DNA of 64,000 nt from JAIXWP01 sp965247015 (GTDB lineage Bacteria; Bacteroidota; Bacteroidia; Flavobacteriales_D; Sanyastnellaceae). The stretch's first letter is position 1. Every line of letters starts with the position of its first letter. Shown piece after piece: positions 33,215 through 42,430 of the stretch. The stretch lies in assembly GCA_965247015.1 (NCBI GenBank), contig CBDFGG010000004.1:558001-622000 (forward strand), in the 5' to 3' direction. The notes under the pieces were generated by a model. The model saw only the letters and a list, made by a program, of their open reading frames with translations. It was not told the origin of the DNA and did not search any database. Both the position numbers and the translations under genes were made by a program.

Positions 33215-34090
33215 TTATTTTTGACTGTACTTAAACAGGTAATCCTTTTCTTCTTTCGACAAACTCTCGTATCCCGAGCGATTGATTTTATCTAAAATTT
33301 CATCCACTCTTTTCTGACGTTTCGCTTTTTCAGCATTGAACTCATCGTCTGTAATAGGTCGTCTGTGAACTGTTTGAAGATGACTTTTTTTACCTCCTAA
33401 CATTCCTGAAATTTTTGCGAATAAATTTTCTAGCCAAGAACCCATGTTCCTATTTTTTTGAAAGTTTAAACCATAGATCAAACCGAAAAGAGCACCTCCA
33501 AGATGCCCGATATGTCCTCCTGAATTGAAGCCTTTACGCAGACTCACCAAGTCAACAAAAACTAAAATTATACAAAGCCACATCAATTTCATTTCAAAAA
33601 CACCAAACAATTTTATTCGATAGTTTGGTTGAACGACTCCAACAGTAATGATAATCGACATCACAGCAGCGGAGGCACCAAGTATGTAGCTATCCTTTGG
33701 AAGGGCAGGAAATAAATTGAAAAAAATGAAGAATAATAAAAATCCACTGAGCCCACCTAAAATATAATTGACCACCAATTTTCTACTATCTAAAAAAAAT
33801 CGAAACAATCTCCCGCCCGTATAAAGACAAAAAATATTGAAGATAAAATGGCCTACTTCCTCATGCGTAAACATATGCGTAAACACAGACCAAGGGCGAT
33901 CTAACAATCGTGCAGGACTGCTTGTGGCAGCTAAATATAAATCTGGATGAGCTTCTATAAAACGATCGTTGTCAGAGAAGCGAGAGAATATATGAACGAG
34001 TTGGATAACGATAAAAATGACGGCGTTGATTGCTATTAAGCGCACCAACCCATCCGATTTTTTAATCGATGATATGGCATTATTCAACAT
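33215..34090 (-). CDS. Rhomboid-family intramembrane serine protease
   Basis: A 291-residue protein with six or more membrane segments and a basic cytosolic C-terminal tail of about 70 residues. The catalytic serine block reads GASAAV (usual form GxSGxV/F) and the catalytic histidine lies in HIGHLGG. Rhomboids cut single-pass membrane proteins inside the bilayer. It shares an operon with the next rhomboid (10 bases away) and the EEP gene (0 bases). The second small residue after Ser is Ala, not Gly, which is tolerated in some active members. Confidence 0.88.
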   Translation of the reverse strand: MLNNAISSIKKSDGLVRLIAINAVIFIVIQLVHIFSRFSDNDRFIEAHPDLYLAATSSPARLLDRPWSVFTHMFTHEEVGHFIFNIFCLYTGGRLFRFFLDSRKLVVNYILGGLSGFLLFFIFFNLFPALPKDSYILGASAAVMSIIITVGVVQPNYRIKLFGVFEMKLMWLCIILVFVDLVSLRKGFNSGGHIGHLGGALFGLIYGLNFQKNRNMGSWLENLFAKISGMLGGKKSHLQTVHRRPITDDEFNAEKAKRQKRVDEILDKINRSGYESLSKEEKDYLFKYSQK

Positions 34091-34100
34091 AAGTGCTTAC

Positions 34101-34835
34101 TCAATAAAAATTGTTATTGCCATAAAGACTTCCATCTTTCTTCTTCCAAATCTTTAGAAGAATAAAACCGAAAATCATACCGCCTAAATGGGCATAGTGC
34201 GCCACATTATCGCCTGGTGAATTTTGTAATGCTAACATCAATTCTATCGCGCCATAGATCATTACAAACCACTTTGCTTTTAGAGGAATGGGGGGGAATA
34301 ATAACATCAACTCCGTATTTGGGAACATCATACCGAATGCTAATAATACACCGAATACACAACCTGAAGCTCCGACAACTCCAACATTTAGAGCAGCATT
34401 TAGTGCACCATAGCCCGGGTCAGTATAATTCTTCTTATCTCTAAGAATGGCCGCACCCTCCTCATAAACCTCCTGCACAGCCATTGGTGACAATTGCGAA
34501 ATCAAGTTTTGAATTTCAATGTAGTTGATTGCTTCATGTAAGAAAAAAGCACCGAAGCCACAGACGAAGTAATAAATTAAAAATTTCTTGGACCCCCAAT
34601 AACGCTCTAATGCTGATCCAAAAATGAATAGTCCATACATATTGAAAAAGATGTGAGTGATAGATGGCGCATGTGTGAACATGTGCGTAACCAATTGCCA
34701 TGGACGGAAATTCGGACTTTGATAAAAGTACCCTGACAACATATCGCGTAAGTCTGGCAGCGCAAAACATGCTAAATACACCAGCACGTTGATGATGATG
34801 ATATTTTTTACAGCCGGTCCTAAATTGTTAAACAT
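34101..34835 (-). CDS. Rhomboid-family intramembrane serine protease
   Basis: A 244-residue rhomboid with the canonical GASGCVFG serine motif and YAHLGGMIFGF histidine motif, plus the first-loop HMFTHAPSITHIFFNMYGLF block (catalytic-site HxxxN). It has six membrane segments. It belongs to a group of four minus-strand genes (mutL, two rhomboids, EEP) separated by 3, 10 and 0 bases. A role in proteolysis of envelope proteins is likely; the substrate is unknown. Confidence 0.93.
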   Translation of the reverse strand: MFNNLGPAVKNIIIINVLVYLACFALPDLRDMLSGYFYQSPNFRPWQLVTHMFTHAPSITHIFFNMYGLFIFGSALERYWGSKKFLIYYFVCGFGAFFLHEAINYIEIQNLISQLSPMAVQEVYEEGAAILRDKKNYTDPGYGALNAALNVGVVGASGCVFGVLLAFGMMFPNTELMLLFPPIPLKAKWFVMIYGAIELMLALQNSPGDNVAHYAHLGGMIFGFILLKIWKKKDGSLYGNNNFY

Positions 34836-34838
34836 ATT

Positions 34839-36662
34839 TTACTTGAATTGTTGACCTATTTGGTCAAGTGTTATTCTAACATAAACTGGTTTATTCCCTT
34901 GCACAAACTGAGGTTGCTTACAAGCCATCAATCGCTGCAATAAATCTTTCATTTCAGGAAGTGTGAGCATTTGACCGTAGCGAATAGAACTACTACTTGC
35001 CATTGCCCAAGCAAGCTTCTCTCTTCCTTTATAATGAAGAGCAGATTGCTCATTCTTCAACTGCTCTAAAAATTCTTCCATCAACTTTTCCGCGTCAGAC
35101 ACATTCGCATCCGCAGGAATTCCGAGTAATTGAAATGAATGTCCACCAAATTCCTCGATATCAAAACCCAAGGCTCGAATATCATCCAACATACTTTGCA
35201 TTAGTGCAAAATCAGAAGCATTTAACTCTAAAACCTCTGGGAAAAGTAATTGTTGAATATTGCCTTGTCCTTTTTCAATGAGATGCGTGTAGCGCTCAAA
35301 CAAAACCTTGCGATGCGCTCGCTGTTGGTCAACCAACAGCATAGTATCCTCCATTGGAACCAGCAAGTATTGTCTGTTCCATTGCATGGGAACAACGTCT
35401 TCATCAATTTCGAAAAGCTTATCGACAGATTCAGACACTGGAATTTCTGTGTTCTCGACCATTCGAGAAATTTCCATCAACTCTTCCCACCCCTTTCGCA
35501 CTTGCTGTTTATTATCAAACCATCCTTGCACTAAGCTCTCGCGTTTGGGTTTCGTTTCAAAAGGATTGTAATGCGGATTAACAGCGATTTGCGGTTCGCG
35601 AATAGGAATATCCTTTCTCATTGGATCAATGGAAATAGATACTTCCTGATTAAAATCTAACGTCGGAGAAATATTATGTCTGCCCAGAGCGCGCTTCACT
35701 GCTGCATGCAAGATTGCATATATCGCGCGCTCGTCTTGAAATTTAATTTCTGTTTTTGTTGGATGAATATTGATATCAATTTGTGCTGGGTCTATTTCCA
35801 AATAGATGAGGTAAAGTGGAAAATGTCCATCTCCCAATAATTGATCGAATGCCCCAACAATCGCGTGATTCAAATAAGTACTCTTAATGAATCTATTATT
35901 GACAAAAATAAATTGCTCGCCTCGTGTTTTCTTTGATGCCTCAGGCTTTCCAACAAAACCAGTTACACCAACGATATCTGTATCCTCATCAACCGGTACC
36001 AACTTCTCGTTGTACTTCGTCCCCAACACATGCACTATTCTTTGACGCAAAGCAGCCTTCGGATATGTAAATACTTCCGCGCCATTATGAGTCAACTTAA
36101 ATTCAATATCAGGATGTGTAAGAGCAATGCGTTGAATTTCTTCAATGATGTGTTTAAATTCTATCGCATCACTTTTCAAAAAATACCTGCGTGCCGGAAC
36201 ATTGAAGAATAAATTCTTCACCATGATATTCGTTCCTTCTGCACATTGATCAGGCTCGCTGAGTTTAAACTTGGTTGCTTCTACTTCTATTCTTGTTCCC
36301 AAGTCTTCACCGCGCTGACGCGTGCGCAATTCAACCTGAGCAATAGCAGCTACACTCGCCAATGCCTCTCCACGAAATCCTTTCGTAAGAATGTAAAATA
36401 AATCTTCTGATTTCTTGAGCTTCGAAGTTGCATGTCGCTCAAAACACATGCGTGCATCGGATGCACTCATGCCTTTGCCATTATCAATAACTTGAATAAG
36501 CGTTTTGCCTGCGTCTTTTATGATAACATGAATAGCAGAAGAGTCCGCATCGATAGCGTTTTCAACCAATTCCTTCACTGCTGATGCCGGTCGTTGCACA
36601 ACCTCACCTGCTGCAATTTGATTAGCTACTGAATCCGGTAATAATTGAATAATATCTGCCAT
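34839..36662 (-). CDS. mutL: DNA mismatch repair protein MutL
   Basis: A 607-residue mismatch repair protein. The N-terminal GHKL ATPase has NAIDADSSAI, DNGKGM and TKGFRGEALASVAA; a linker follows at about residues 340-420, then the C-terminal dimerisation/endonuclease domain. In that domain the metal motif usually written DQHAxxER reads DQQRAHRKVLFE, with the first His replaced by Gln, so nicking activity may be altered. The length is normal. It is the first gene of the mutL-rhomboid-rhomboid-EEP group, with a TACCTTTG box 37 bases before the start. Confidence 0.95.
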   Translation of the reverse strand: MADIIQLLPDSVANQIAAGEVVQRPASAVKELVENAIDADSSAIHVIIKDAGKTLIQVIDNGKGMSASDARMCFERHATSKLKKSEDLFYILTKGFRGEALASVAAIAQVELRTRQRGEDLGTRIEVEATKFKLSEPDQCAEGTNIMVKNLFFNVPARRYFLKSDAIEFKHIIEEIQRIALTHPDIEFKLTHNGAEVFTYPKAALRQRIVHVLGTKYNEKLVPVDEDTDIVGVTGFVGKPEASKKTRGEQFIFVNNRFIKSTYLNHAIVGAFDQLLGDGHFPLYLIYLEIDPAQIDINIHPTKTEIKFQDERAIYAILHAAVKRALGRHNISPTLDFNQEVSISIDPMRKDIPIREPQIAVNPHYNPFETKPKRESLVQGWFDNKQQVRKGWEELMEISRMVENTEIPVSESVDKLFEIDEDVVPMQWNRQYLLVPMEDTMLLVDQQRAHRKVLFERYTHLIEKGQGNIQQLLFPEVLELNASDFALMQSMLDDIRALGFDIEEFGGHSFQLLGIPADANVSDAEKLMEEFLEQLKNEQSALHYKGREKLAWAMASSSSIRYGQMLTLPEMKDLLQRLMACKQPQFVQGNKPVYVRITLDQIGQQFK

Positions 36663-36699
36663 AAAATAATCTGAAGCATTAGATCAATTCTCCAGACCT

Positions 36700-36707
36700 C
36701 AAAGGTA
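36700..36707 (-). promoter_or_regulatory. -7 box for mutL (TACCTTTG)
   Basis: TACCTTTG on the minus strand; TTG at 36726-36724 could be its -33 part (16-base spacer). It lies between the end of ispH and mutL. Confidence 0.55.
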
Positions 36708-36727
36708 AGAACGAATGAAGCGCCAAC

Positions 36728-37942
36728 TTACTTAGAAGTGACCTCTTGTAACACATTTTCAATAATCTGCACCCCTGAAAACAGATTCAAAACAGTTCTT
36801 AACACTTCTTCCACAATGGTATCTGGGCAAGACGCACCGCTGGTTACAACAATATTCACTTTCTCCTTGGATGGAAGCCAGTTTTCTTGTGTGTATAGTT
36901 TTTGATCTGCATAAACAAAATGATTTATATGTTTTTCAGATAAAATCTCAGAAGCATCCTTGATAAAATAGACAGGCATTTTTTGAGAAAGAATCGTCGC
37001 CAACTGGCTAGTGTTTGAACTATTATATCCTCCAATTACCAGCGCCAAGTCTGCTTCTTTATTCAAAACAGCCAACGTAGAATCCTGATTATCATTGGTG
37101 GCATAGCACAATGTATCTCGTGTATCTGCGAAACTATTTTCACCATGAAGTTTTTGTACTTCATATTTGAAAAAATCAGCTATCTCTTGTGTTTCGGTGG
37201 CGAGCATGGTGGTTTGATTCACCACTCCTACATGCTTCAAATCTCTTGTAGGATCAAAGCCTTCGCTATATTTTCCTTTAAATTCTTGATAAAAATCTGA
37301 GGCATTTCCCTCACCGCGTAAATATTTAGCCAACTGCTCTGCTTCCTGCATATCACGAATAATAATACTCGGTGAATTTTGCGCACTATGAGAAAATGTC
37401 GCACGCGTTTCTTCGTGCTTGTACTTGCCGTGAATGATATTCGTGAAGCCCTTTCCTCCAATCTCTGCACTTCGCTTCCAAACCTTCTCCACAAATGGAC
37501 AAGTAGTATTGTACTTCTTAGTTTCAATCCCTTTAGCAGCAAGCAATTTTTCTATCTCTACAGTAGTACCAAAAGCGGGAATAACAACAATATCGTCGTT
37601 GGTTATATCATCCCATGGAATGAATTGATGCCCTTCGGTATCCATTATGAACTGTATTCCTCTTCTCTCCAAATCCTCATTCACCGCAGGATTATGAATC
37701 ATCTGACTCAACAACAAAATTCTTTTTCCTGGATTTTCAGAGATGGCCTTGTAAGAAATCTCAATAGCATTTTCTACCCCATAGCAAAAGCCAAAATGAC
37801 GAGGAAGAATAAAACTAATTGGACCGAAATCAATAGTTGTCGGTTCGAAATCCTGCTTGCGAGGATCCTTTGATTTTCTCCACGCCTTTAAACTACCGAT
37901 AATGGTGGATTTGTATTGATCAGGAATTTCAAACTTCTTCAT
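36728..37942 (-). CDS. ispH: 4-hydroxy-3-methylbut-2-enyl diphosphate reductase
   Basis: A 404-residue iron-sulfur enzyme, the last step of the MEP pathway to IPP and DMAPP. Three iron-sulfur Cys blocks are readable: HFGFCYGVENA, NTTCPFVEKVW and TSGASCPDTIVEEV. It is about 100 residues longer than the E. coli enzyme, with extra blocks in the N-terminus and middle, as in the long IspH form of cyanobacteria, plants and many Bacteroidota. It supplies the same isoprenoid pool used by the carotenoid operon at 27-32 kb, but is not linked to it in transcription. Confidence 0.94.
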   Translation of the reverse strand: MKKFEIPDQYKSTIIGSLKAWRKSKDPRKQDFEPTTIDFGPISFILPRHFGFCYGVENAIEISYKAISENPGKRILLLSQMIHNPAVNEDLERRGIQFIMDTEGHQFIPWDDITNDDIVVIPAFGTTVEIEKLLAAKGIETKKYNTTCPFVEKVWKRSAEIGGKGFTNIIHGKYKHEETRATFSHSAQNSPSIIIRDMQEAEQLAKYLRGEGNASDFYQEFKGKYSEGFDPTRDLKHVGVVNQTTMLATETQEIADFFKYEVQKLHGENSFADTRDTLCYATNDNQDSTLAVLNKEADLALVIGGYNSSNTSQLATILSQKMPVYFIKDASEILSEKHINHFVYADQKLYTQENWLPSKEKVNIVVTSGASCPDTIVEEVLRTVLNLFSGVQIIENVLQEVTSK

Positions 37943-37957
37943 AATTGTAAAAGTACT

Positions 37958-38467
37958 TTACCCCCCTTTTTGTTCTTTGACAAAATTCTTCAACTGCCCT
38001 CTGCGATAGGCTCTCAGCATAGGGCGCAGCGCTTTAGATTGCGACAACTCATCACTCTGTTGAGCAAGGCTACATACAATTTCAAGCCCCTTCATATGAA
38101 GTTTATCTTGATCTTTCTCATTCAAATGTTTCAACAAGTAGAAAGCCTTTCCGTGGATATAAGTAAAGAGTAATTCTTCATGCTCCTCTATAAATGGAAT
38201 AGACTTGGAGTCGACCACCAATTCCATAAATGGAGCACCTGCCAACCATTGCATCACATAGGCATTCACTTCACTTCGCAAGGCAATGCTATCTCCCAAA
38301 GGATTATTACAAAGCCATTTCAGACATTTCTCAATATTCTCTTGTTCTGCTTGATATTCGGCTGTTGTATTCCATGCATACTCTTTAGGAACCTCCGGCA
38401 AACGGTTGCTCTGACTCCAAAGGTTTGGAGACAACAGTATCAATAGAAACAGCGTCGTTATTTTCAT
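37958..38467 (-). CDS. Secreted protein of unknown function
   Basis: A 169-residue protein with a signal peptide (KITTLFLLILLSPNLWSQS) and a helical mature part with two close cysteines (KCLKWLCNNPLGD, about residues 48-54) and a Lys/Arg-rich end. No domain is recognised. Its start overlaps the stop of the saccharopine-dehydrogenase-like gene by one base (TAATG), so the two are co-transcribed. A functional link to that enzyme is not apparent. Confidence 0.78.
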   Translation of the reverse strand: MKITTLFLLILLSPNLWSQSNRLPEVPKEYAWNTTAEYQAEQENIEKCLKWLCNNPLGDSIALRSEVNAYVMQWLAGAPFMELVVDSKSIPFIEEHEELLFTYIHGKAFYLLKHLNEKDQDKLHMKGLEIVCSLAQQSDELSQSKALRPMLRAYRRGQLKNFVKEQKGG

Positions 38468-39795
38468 TAAATCAAACTATCCTTCTCAATAAATTTCACA
38501 CCCAATGTAGCCAATTCTTCGAGAACTGGCTCGTATATCGCTGGTTGAATCGGCAAAAGAACTCCGGTCTCTTTCATTCTTCCATCAAGAATCATTCGAG
38601 CGGCAATAGCAATAGGCAAGCCCACGGTTTTAGACATCGCAGTGTATGTCGGATCGTCGCCAACACACACCATTGATGAGGTGCGCAGGTGCTTCTTCCC
38701 TTCAAGCTCGTAGATAAAGCGATGGTACATGACAATCATATCCTTATCACCAGCATCCAATTTCCACTTTCTTTCTATTAAAGATTGCAAAGCCACGGCT
38801 GGTGTACCTTTTGAAATTGCCAATTTTTCTTCTTCAAAAATTCCCAACCACTTAAGCTTTGACATCACTACGTCACTAAAGTGCCAGCGTGATTGCAGAT
38901 GATCTTCTACATTTTCCTTTCCTCCATCAATGAACGAAGCTGTCAGGTCTCGCCATGTTAATATAGAAGGATTATCTATTTCAAATGAATCATCTGTAAG
39001 ACCAATCTGGATAAGTGCATTCCATGCTTCACAGAAACCCTGCTTGCGTAAAGTACCTCTATACAATGTAGGAATGTCTTCCAATCCATAGATGGCCTTG
39101 TATTTTAACGAATCTCTATTTGCGTAGCCATCAAAGTCTCCTACTCCTTCCACGCTGATTGTTTGAATATCCTCAAACAATCGATGGTATGGAATAAATT
39201 TTAATGTGTGATCTTTTTGAAAACGCGCTGTGCCGCCATATCCCGCAAGAATTACGTTTCTAGGATTCCAAGTAATTTTATAATTCCACGGATTATTATC
39301 TGATTCTGGAGCAATTAATCCACCTGTCAAAGATTCAAAAGACTCCAATTTTCCACCTTTAGCTTGGATTTCATGAATAATCTGCATAGCCGACATGTGG
39401 TCAATACCAGGATCAACCCCCATTTCATTTAAGATCAGAACACCATTCTTTTTTGCCTCCTCATCCAAGGTCCACATTTCATCTGCCACATAGCTCGGGG
39501 TGATTACATGCTTCTTCGCCGCAATGCAATCTTTGGCTACTTCAACATGCATCGATGCTGGCAGCATTGAAACAACCAAATCAGCAGCTTCAATTTCTGA
39601 TCTCCGTTGTTCTCTATTGGAACCGTCTAAAACAAAGGCCTCACCATGCGCACTGCCAGCTATCTTCTCTTTTGCAAAATTCAAATCCATATCACCCACC
39701 CTAACTATCCATTGATTGGTAGAGGCGTGCTCCAAGAGGTATTTAATTAAATTAGAGCTACTTCGGCCAGCTCCGATAACAAGTATTTTCTTCAT
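38467..39795 (-). CDS. Saccharopine dehydrogenase family protein
   Basis: A 442-residue NAD(P)-dependent enzyme. The N-terminal Rossmann motif is ILVIGAGRSSSNLIKYLL; the C-terminal part has EMGVDPGIDHMSAMQIIHEI and ESLTGGLIAPESDNNPWNYK, typical of the LYS9-like glutamate-forming saccharopine dehydrogenases. The length agrees with that group. In bacteria such enzymes act in lysine breakdown or in making related amino acids. I use ATG 39795 (MKKILVIG); the frame is open to 39894 without conservation. Confidence 0.87.
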   Translation of the reverse strand: MKKILVIGAGRSSSNLIKYLLEHASTNQWIVRVGDMDLNFAKEKIAGSAHGEAFVLDGSNREQRRSEIEAADLVVSMLPASMHVEVAKDCIAAKKHVITPSYVADEMWTLDEEAKKNGVLILNEMGVDPGIDHMSAMQIIHEIQAKGGKLESFESLTGGLIAPESDNNPWNYKITWNPRNVILAGYGGTARFQKDHTLKFIPYHRLFEDIQTISVEGVGDFDGYANRDSLKYKAIYGLEDIPTLYRGTLRKQGFCEAWNALIQIGLTDDSFEIDNPSILTWRDLTASFIDGGKENVEDHLQSRWHFSDVVMSKLKWLGIFEEEKLAISKGTPAVALQSLIERKWKLDAGDKDMIVMYHRFIYELEGKKHLRTSSMVCVGDDPTYTAMSKTVGLPIAIAARMILDGRMKETGVLLPIQPAIYEPVLEELATLGVKFIEKDSLI

Positions 39796-39928
39796 TTCCT
39801 TAGAAAAATTGAACTTTCTTCGCGTTTTGGAGGCCAAAAATAGGGATAAGCGGGTTGTTTTATTTTTTTTGGCACAACCTTCGCCAATAGGCAATCAAAC
39901 ATTAATTTTAACCGCAAAATATAAACCG

Positions 39929-40975
39929 ATGAAAAAAGTATTTACCCTTCTAACTTTTGCTCTAGGATTCGCAACCTTCGCAGTAGCTCAAAATGCTAAT
40001 GCAGTTGTCTTCTCTGAAAATGGCGAGAAGTTTACCTTGATCCTCAACGGAGAAAAACAAAACGAAACTCCTCAAACCAATGTGAAAGTAAACGGTCTTG
40101 TAGGTGAGTTCTTCCAAGCTCGTATCGACTTTGAAGATCCAAGTCTTCCAGATTTTACACAAAAAAACTTCGCTGTTAAGCAAGGCATGGTGACGACATA
40201 CGCCGTTAAAACCACTAAAAAAGGTGAATGGGTATGCCGTTGGCAAACAGAAGCAGCGATTGGTTCTGCATCCACTGCTTCTACTCCTGAATCTACAACT
40301 CAAGTCGTAGACTATGTAGTAGAACAAGAAGGTGATATGGATATGGATGAAGATGTGGAAGAAGTAACAATGACTACCACTGTTACACCTGCTACTAGCA
40401 CTGTCACTGTTAAACCTGCAACAACAGGTTCTACAACCACAACTACTACAACAACCACTGTTAAGCCTGGAACCACAGGAGAAAAAGTGAATGTAAATAT
40501 GAATGTCGGCGGTGTAAGCATGGGAATCAACATGAACATCGAAGGAATGGAAACAGAAATGGATGTTCAAGAATCTACAACTGTTACCAAGACTACCACT
40601 ACAAAGACTACAAGCACTACGACTCCAGCTCCAGCAGCTCCAAGGCCAAGAGAAGAAGTAGTTGTAACAACAACTGCAGGTTGCTCGAGAGCAATGGATC
40701 AAGCTTCTTTTGCTAGTGCAAAAAAGAGCATTGAAGACAAAGGATTTGACGATACTCGTTTGACACTTGCTAAGCAAGTTGTAAAATCAAACTGCATGAG
40801 CAGCGCTCAAATCAAACAAGTAATGGAAGTATTCGGTTTTGAAGAAACAAAACTAGAATTCGCAAAATACGCATACGACTATTGCACCGATAAAAATAAC
40901 TATTACATGATCAACGATGCATTCAGCTTCTCAACTTCGATTGACGATCTGAATACATACTTAGAATCTAAATAA
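39929..40975 (+). CDS. Exported DUF4476 protein with Thr-rich linker
   Basis: A 348-residue exported protein with a signal peptide (VFTLLTFALGFATFAVAQN). An N-terminal domain of about 110 residues precedes a low-complexity stretch (about 120-240) rich in Thr, with PATTGS- and TTTT-type runs and an acidic patch DMDMDEDVEE. A C-terminal DUF4476 domain (about 255-345; CSRAMDQASFASAKKSIEDKGFDDTRL) consists of helical repeats. DUF4476 function is unknown. The long Thr-rich linker may be O-glycosylated, as known for surface and periplasmic proteins of Bacteroidota; that is inference. Confidence 0.82.
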   Translation: MKKVFTLLTFALGFATFAVAQNANAVVFSENGEKFTLILNGEKQNETPQTNVKVNGLVGEFFQARIDFEDPSLPDFTQKNFAVKQGMVTTYAVKTTKKGEWVCRWQTEAAIGSASTASTPESTTQVVDYVVEQEGDMDMDEDVEEVTMTTTVTPATSTVTVKPATTGSTTTTTTTTTVKPGTTGEKVNVNMNVGGVSMGINMNIEGMETEMDVQESTTVTKTTTTKTTSTTTPAPAAPRPREEVVVTTTAGCSRAMDQASFASAKKSIEDKGFDDTRLTLAKQVVKSNCMSSAQIKQVMEVFGFEETKLEFAKYAYDYCTDKNNYYMINDAFSFSTSIDDLNTYLESK

Positions 40976-40990
40976 TTTTTGGACTATCAG

Positions 40991-41027
40991 TTGGCCACTG
41001 GTAGGAGACTCCAGTGGCCAATTTTAT
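40991..41027 (+). terminator. Intrinsic terminator after the DUF4476 gene
   Basis: TTGGCCACTGG (40991-41001) pairs perfectly with CCAGTGGCCAA (41011-41021), 9-base loop, followed by TTTTATTAT. It separates the DUF4476 gene from the CsgG-like operon. Confidence 0.88.
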
Positions 41028-41059
41028 TATATCTCATTTCAATATTAAATTAAGATACT

Positions 41060-42430
41060 ATGAAAAATATTTACGTTTTCGCTTTAATCAGTATCTTTTT
41101 GATGGCCTGTCACGGTAGCAAGTACTTCACTAAAATAGCTGTCAAACAAGAGACTGCCGGCTTAACAACCGAAGCTGCAAATAGCTACTACAATGCTCTT
41201 TTGAAAAAAAGAACGAACATCGACGCGCAAATTGGAATGAAAAAAAATGGGCAACTCTTGCTCAATCAAATGCTGGGTGACTTTGCTCGTGAAAAGAGTT
41301 TTGGTTCTAATCAAAAAGCAGTTTACGCTTATCACAAAGCGCGTGATTACAAAAGCAAAATTCAAGGTGTTGGCATCACACTCGACATCGCAGAATTTTA
41401 TGTTCAAGACTATGAAAATGTAAAGGCAGCATATCTGACTGAGCTCTACGAAGCGGGTACTACGCTTTTGGAACAGGAGAAATTTGCAGAAGCTGAAACT
41501 AAATTTAGCGAGATTAGAACACTTGAGCCTAACTATAAAGACTCGAAAGACCTTGCGGATATTGCTTACATGGAACCCTTGTATAGTGCGGCTCTCAAAG
41601 CGATGGACATCAAGCATTATCGCGAAGCCTATGATGGATTCAATAAAGTAATGGCTCGTAAGGTTGATTACAAAGATGCTAAGGCAAAAAGCAAAGAATG
41701 CCTTGAAAAAGGAACCTACACCATTGCATTATTGCCTTTCGAAAATGCAACCAACTCCACTGGATTGGATGCTAAAGTTTCAGCATACACACTTGAAGCA
41801 TTGACCTCTATAAACGATCCATTCTTACGAATTGTGGATCGCGAACACATCCAGGCTATTCTTCAAGAACAAAAACTTCAATTGAGCGGAGTAGTTGATG
41901 ATGCAACTGCTGTTAGTGTTGGTCAACTGGTTGGAGCGCAAGCTATCCTTACTGGTACTGTATTAAACTACAACACAAAAAATGGACAATTGCGCTCTGC
42001 AACTCGTGAAGCTTATGAGGCATACAAAGTAAAAAAGCTGAATGAGCAAGATGGAAAATACTACTATGAAACACGCTACAAGCCTGTGAACTATGTGGAG
42101 TATTCCAACTCCAACTCTGTCTCGATTAGCTTTCAATACAAAATGATTAATCTCCAAACTGGAGAATTGATCAAGACGGAAATCATTGAAAAATCAGTGA
42201 TTGACCAAGTTACTTTTGGAAAATACGAGGGCAATGCCAATGAGCTTTACCCTGCGGGAAATAATAACACTGTTAACTTCAACCAACAAGATCGTCGCTC
42301 ACTGGTGAGCTTGATGAATGCTCGTCAAGAATTGAAACCAACTGGTGAAATGTCGAATGAGCTTTTCAATGTAGTGAGCAACCAGCTTTCGAATCAAATT
42401 GGTAGTGCAGTGCAAAAGATTGTACAATAA
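41060..42430 (+). CDS. CsgG/HfaB-family lipoprotein with TPR-like N-terminus
   Basis: A 456-residue lipoprotein (IFLMAC, Cys17). Residues about 20-225 are helical and repeat-like (EAGTTLLEQEKFAEAETKFSEIRTLEP). Residues 225-450 form a CsgG-like domain (TIALLPFENATNSTGLDAKVSAYTLEAL ... VDREHIQAILQEQKLQLSGVVDDATAVSVGQLVGAQAILTGTV). CsgG of E. coli is the outer-membrane pore for curli export. It precedes an LPP20-like gene with a TAATG overlap and a second LPP20-like gene, so the three probably form one complex in the outer membrane. The cargo is unknown. Confidence 0.85.
   Translation: MKNIYVFALISIFLMACHGSKYFTKIAVKQETAGLTTEAANSYYNALLKKRTNIDAQIGMKKNGQLLLNQMLGDFAREKSFGSNQKAVYAYHKARDYKSKIQGVGITLDIAEFYVQDYENVKAAYLTELYEAGTTLLEQEKFAEAETKFSEIRTLEPNYKDSKDLADIAYMEPLYSAALKAMDIKHYREAYDGFNKVMARKVDYKDAKAKSKECLEKGTYTIALLPFENATNSTGLDAKVSAYTLEALTSINDPFLRIVDREHIQAILQEQKLQLSGVVDDATAVSVGQLVGAQAILTGTVLNYNTKNGQLRSATREAYEAYKVKKLNEQDGKYYYETRYKPVNYVEYSNSNSVSISFQYKMINLQTGELIKTEIIEKSVIDQVTFGKYEGNANELYPAGNNNTVNFNQQDRRSLVSLMNARQELKPTGEMSNELFNVVSNQLSNQIGSAVQKIVQ

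Noticed and set aside
39962..40777. 271-codon minus-strand frame opposite the DUF4476 gene
   Set aside because: It is the antisense of the Thr-rich coding region, rich in Cys and Ser by composition only.
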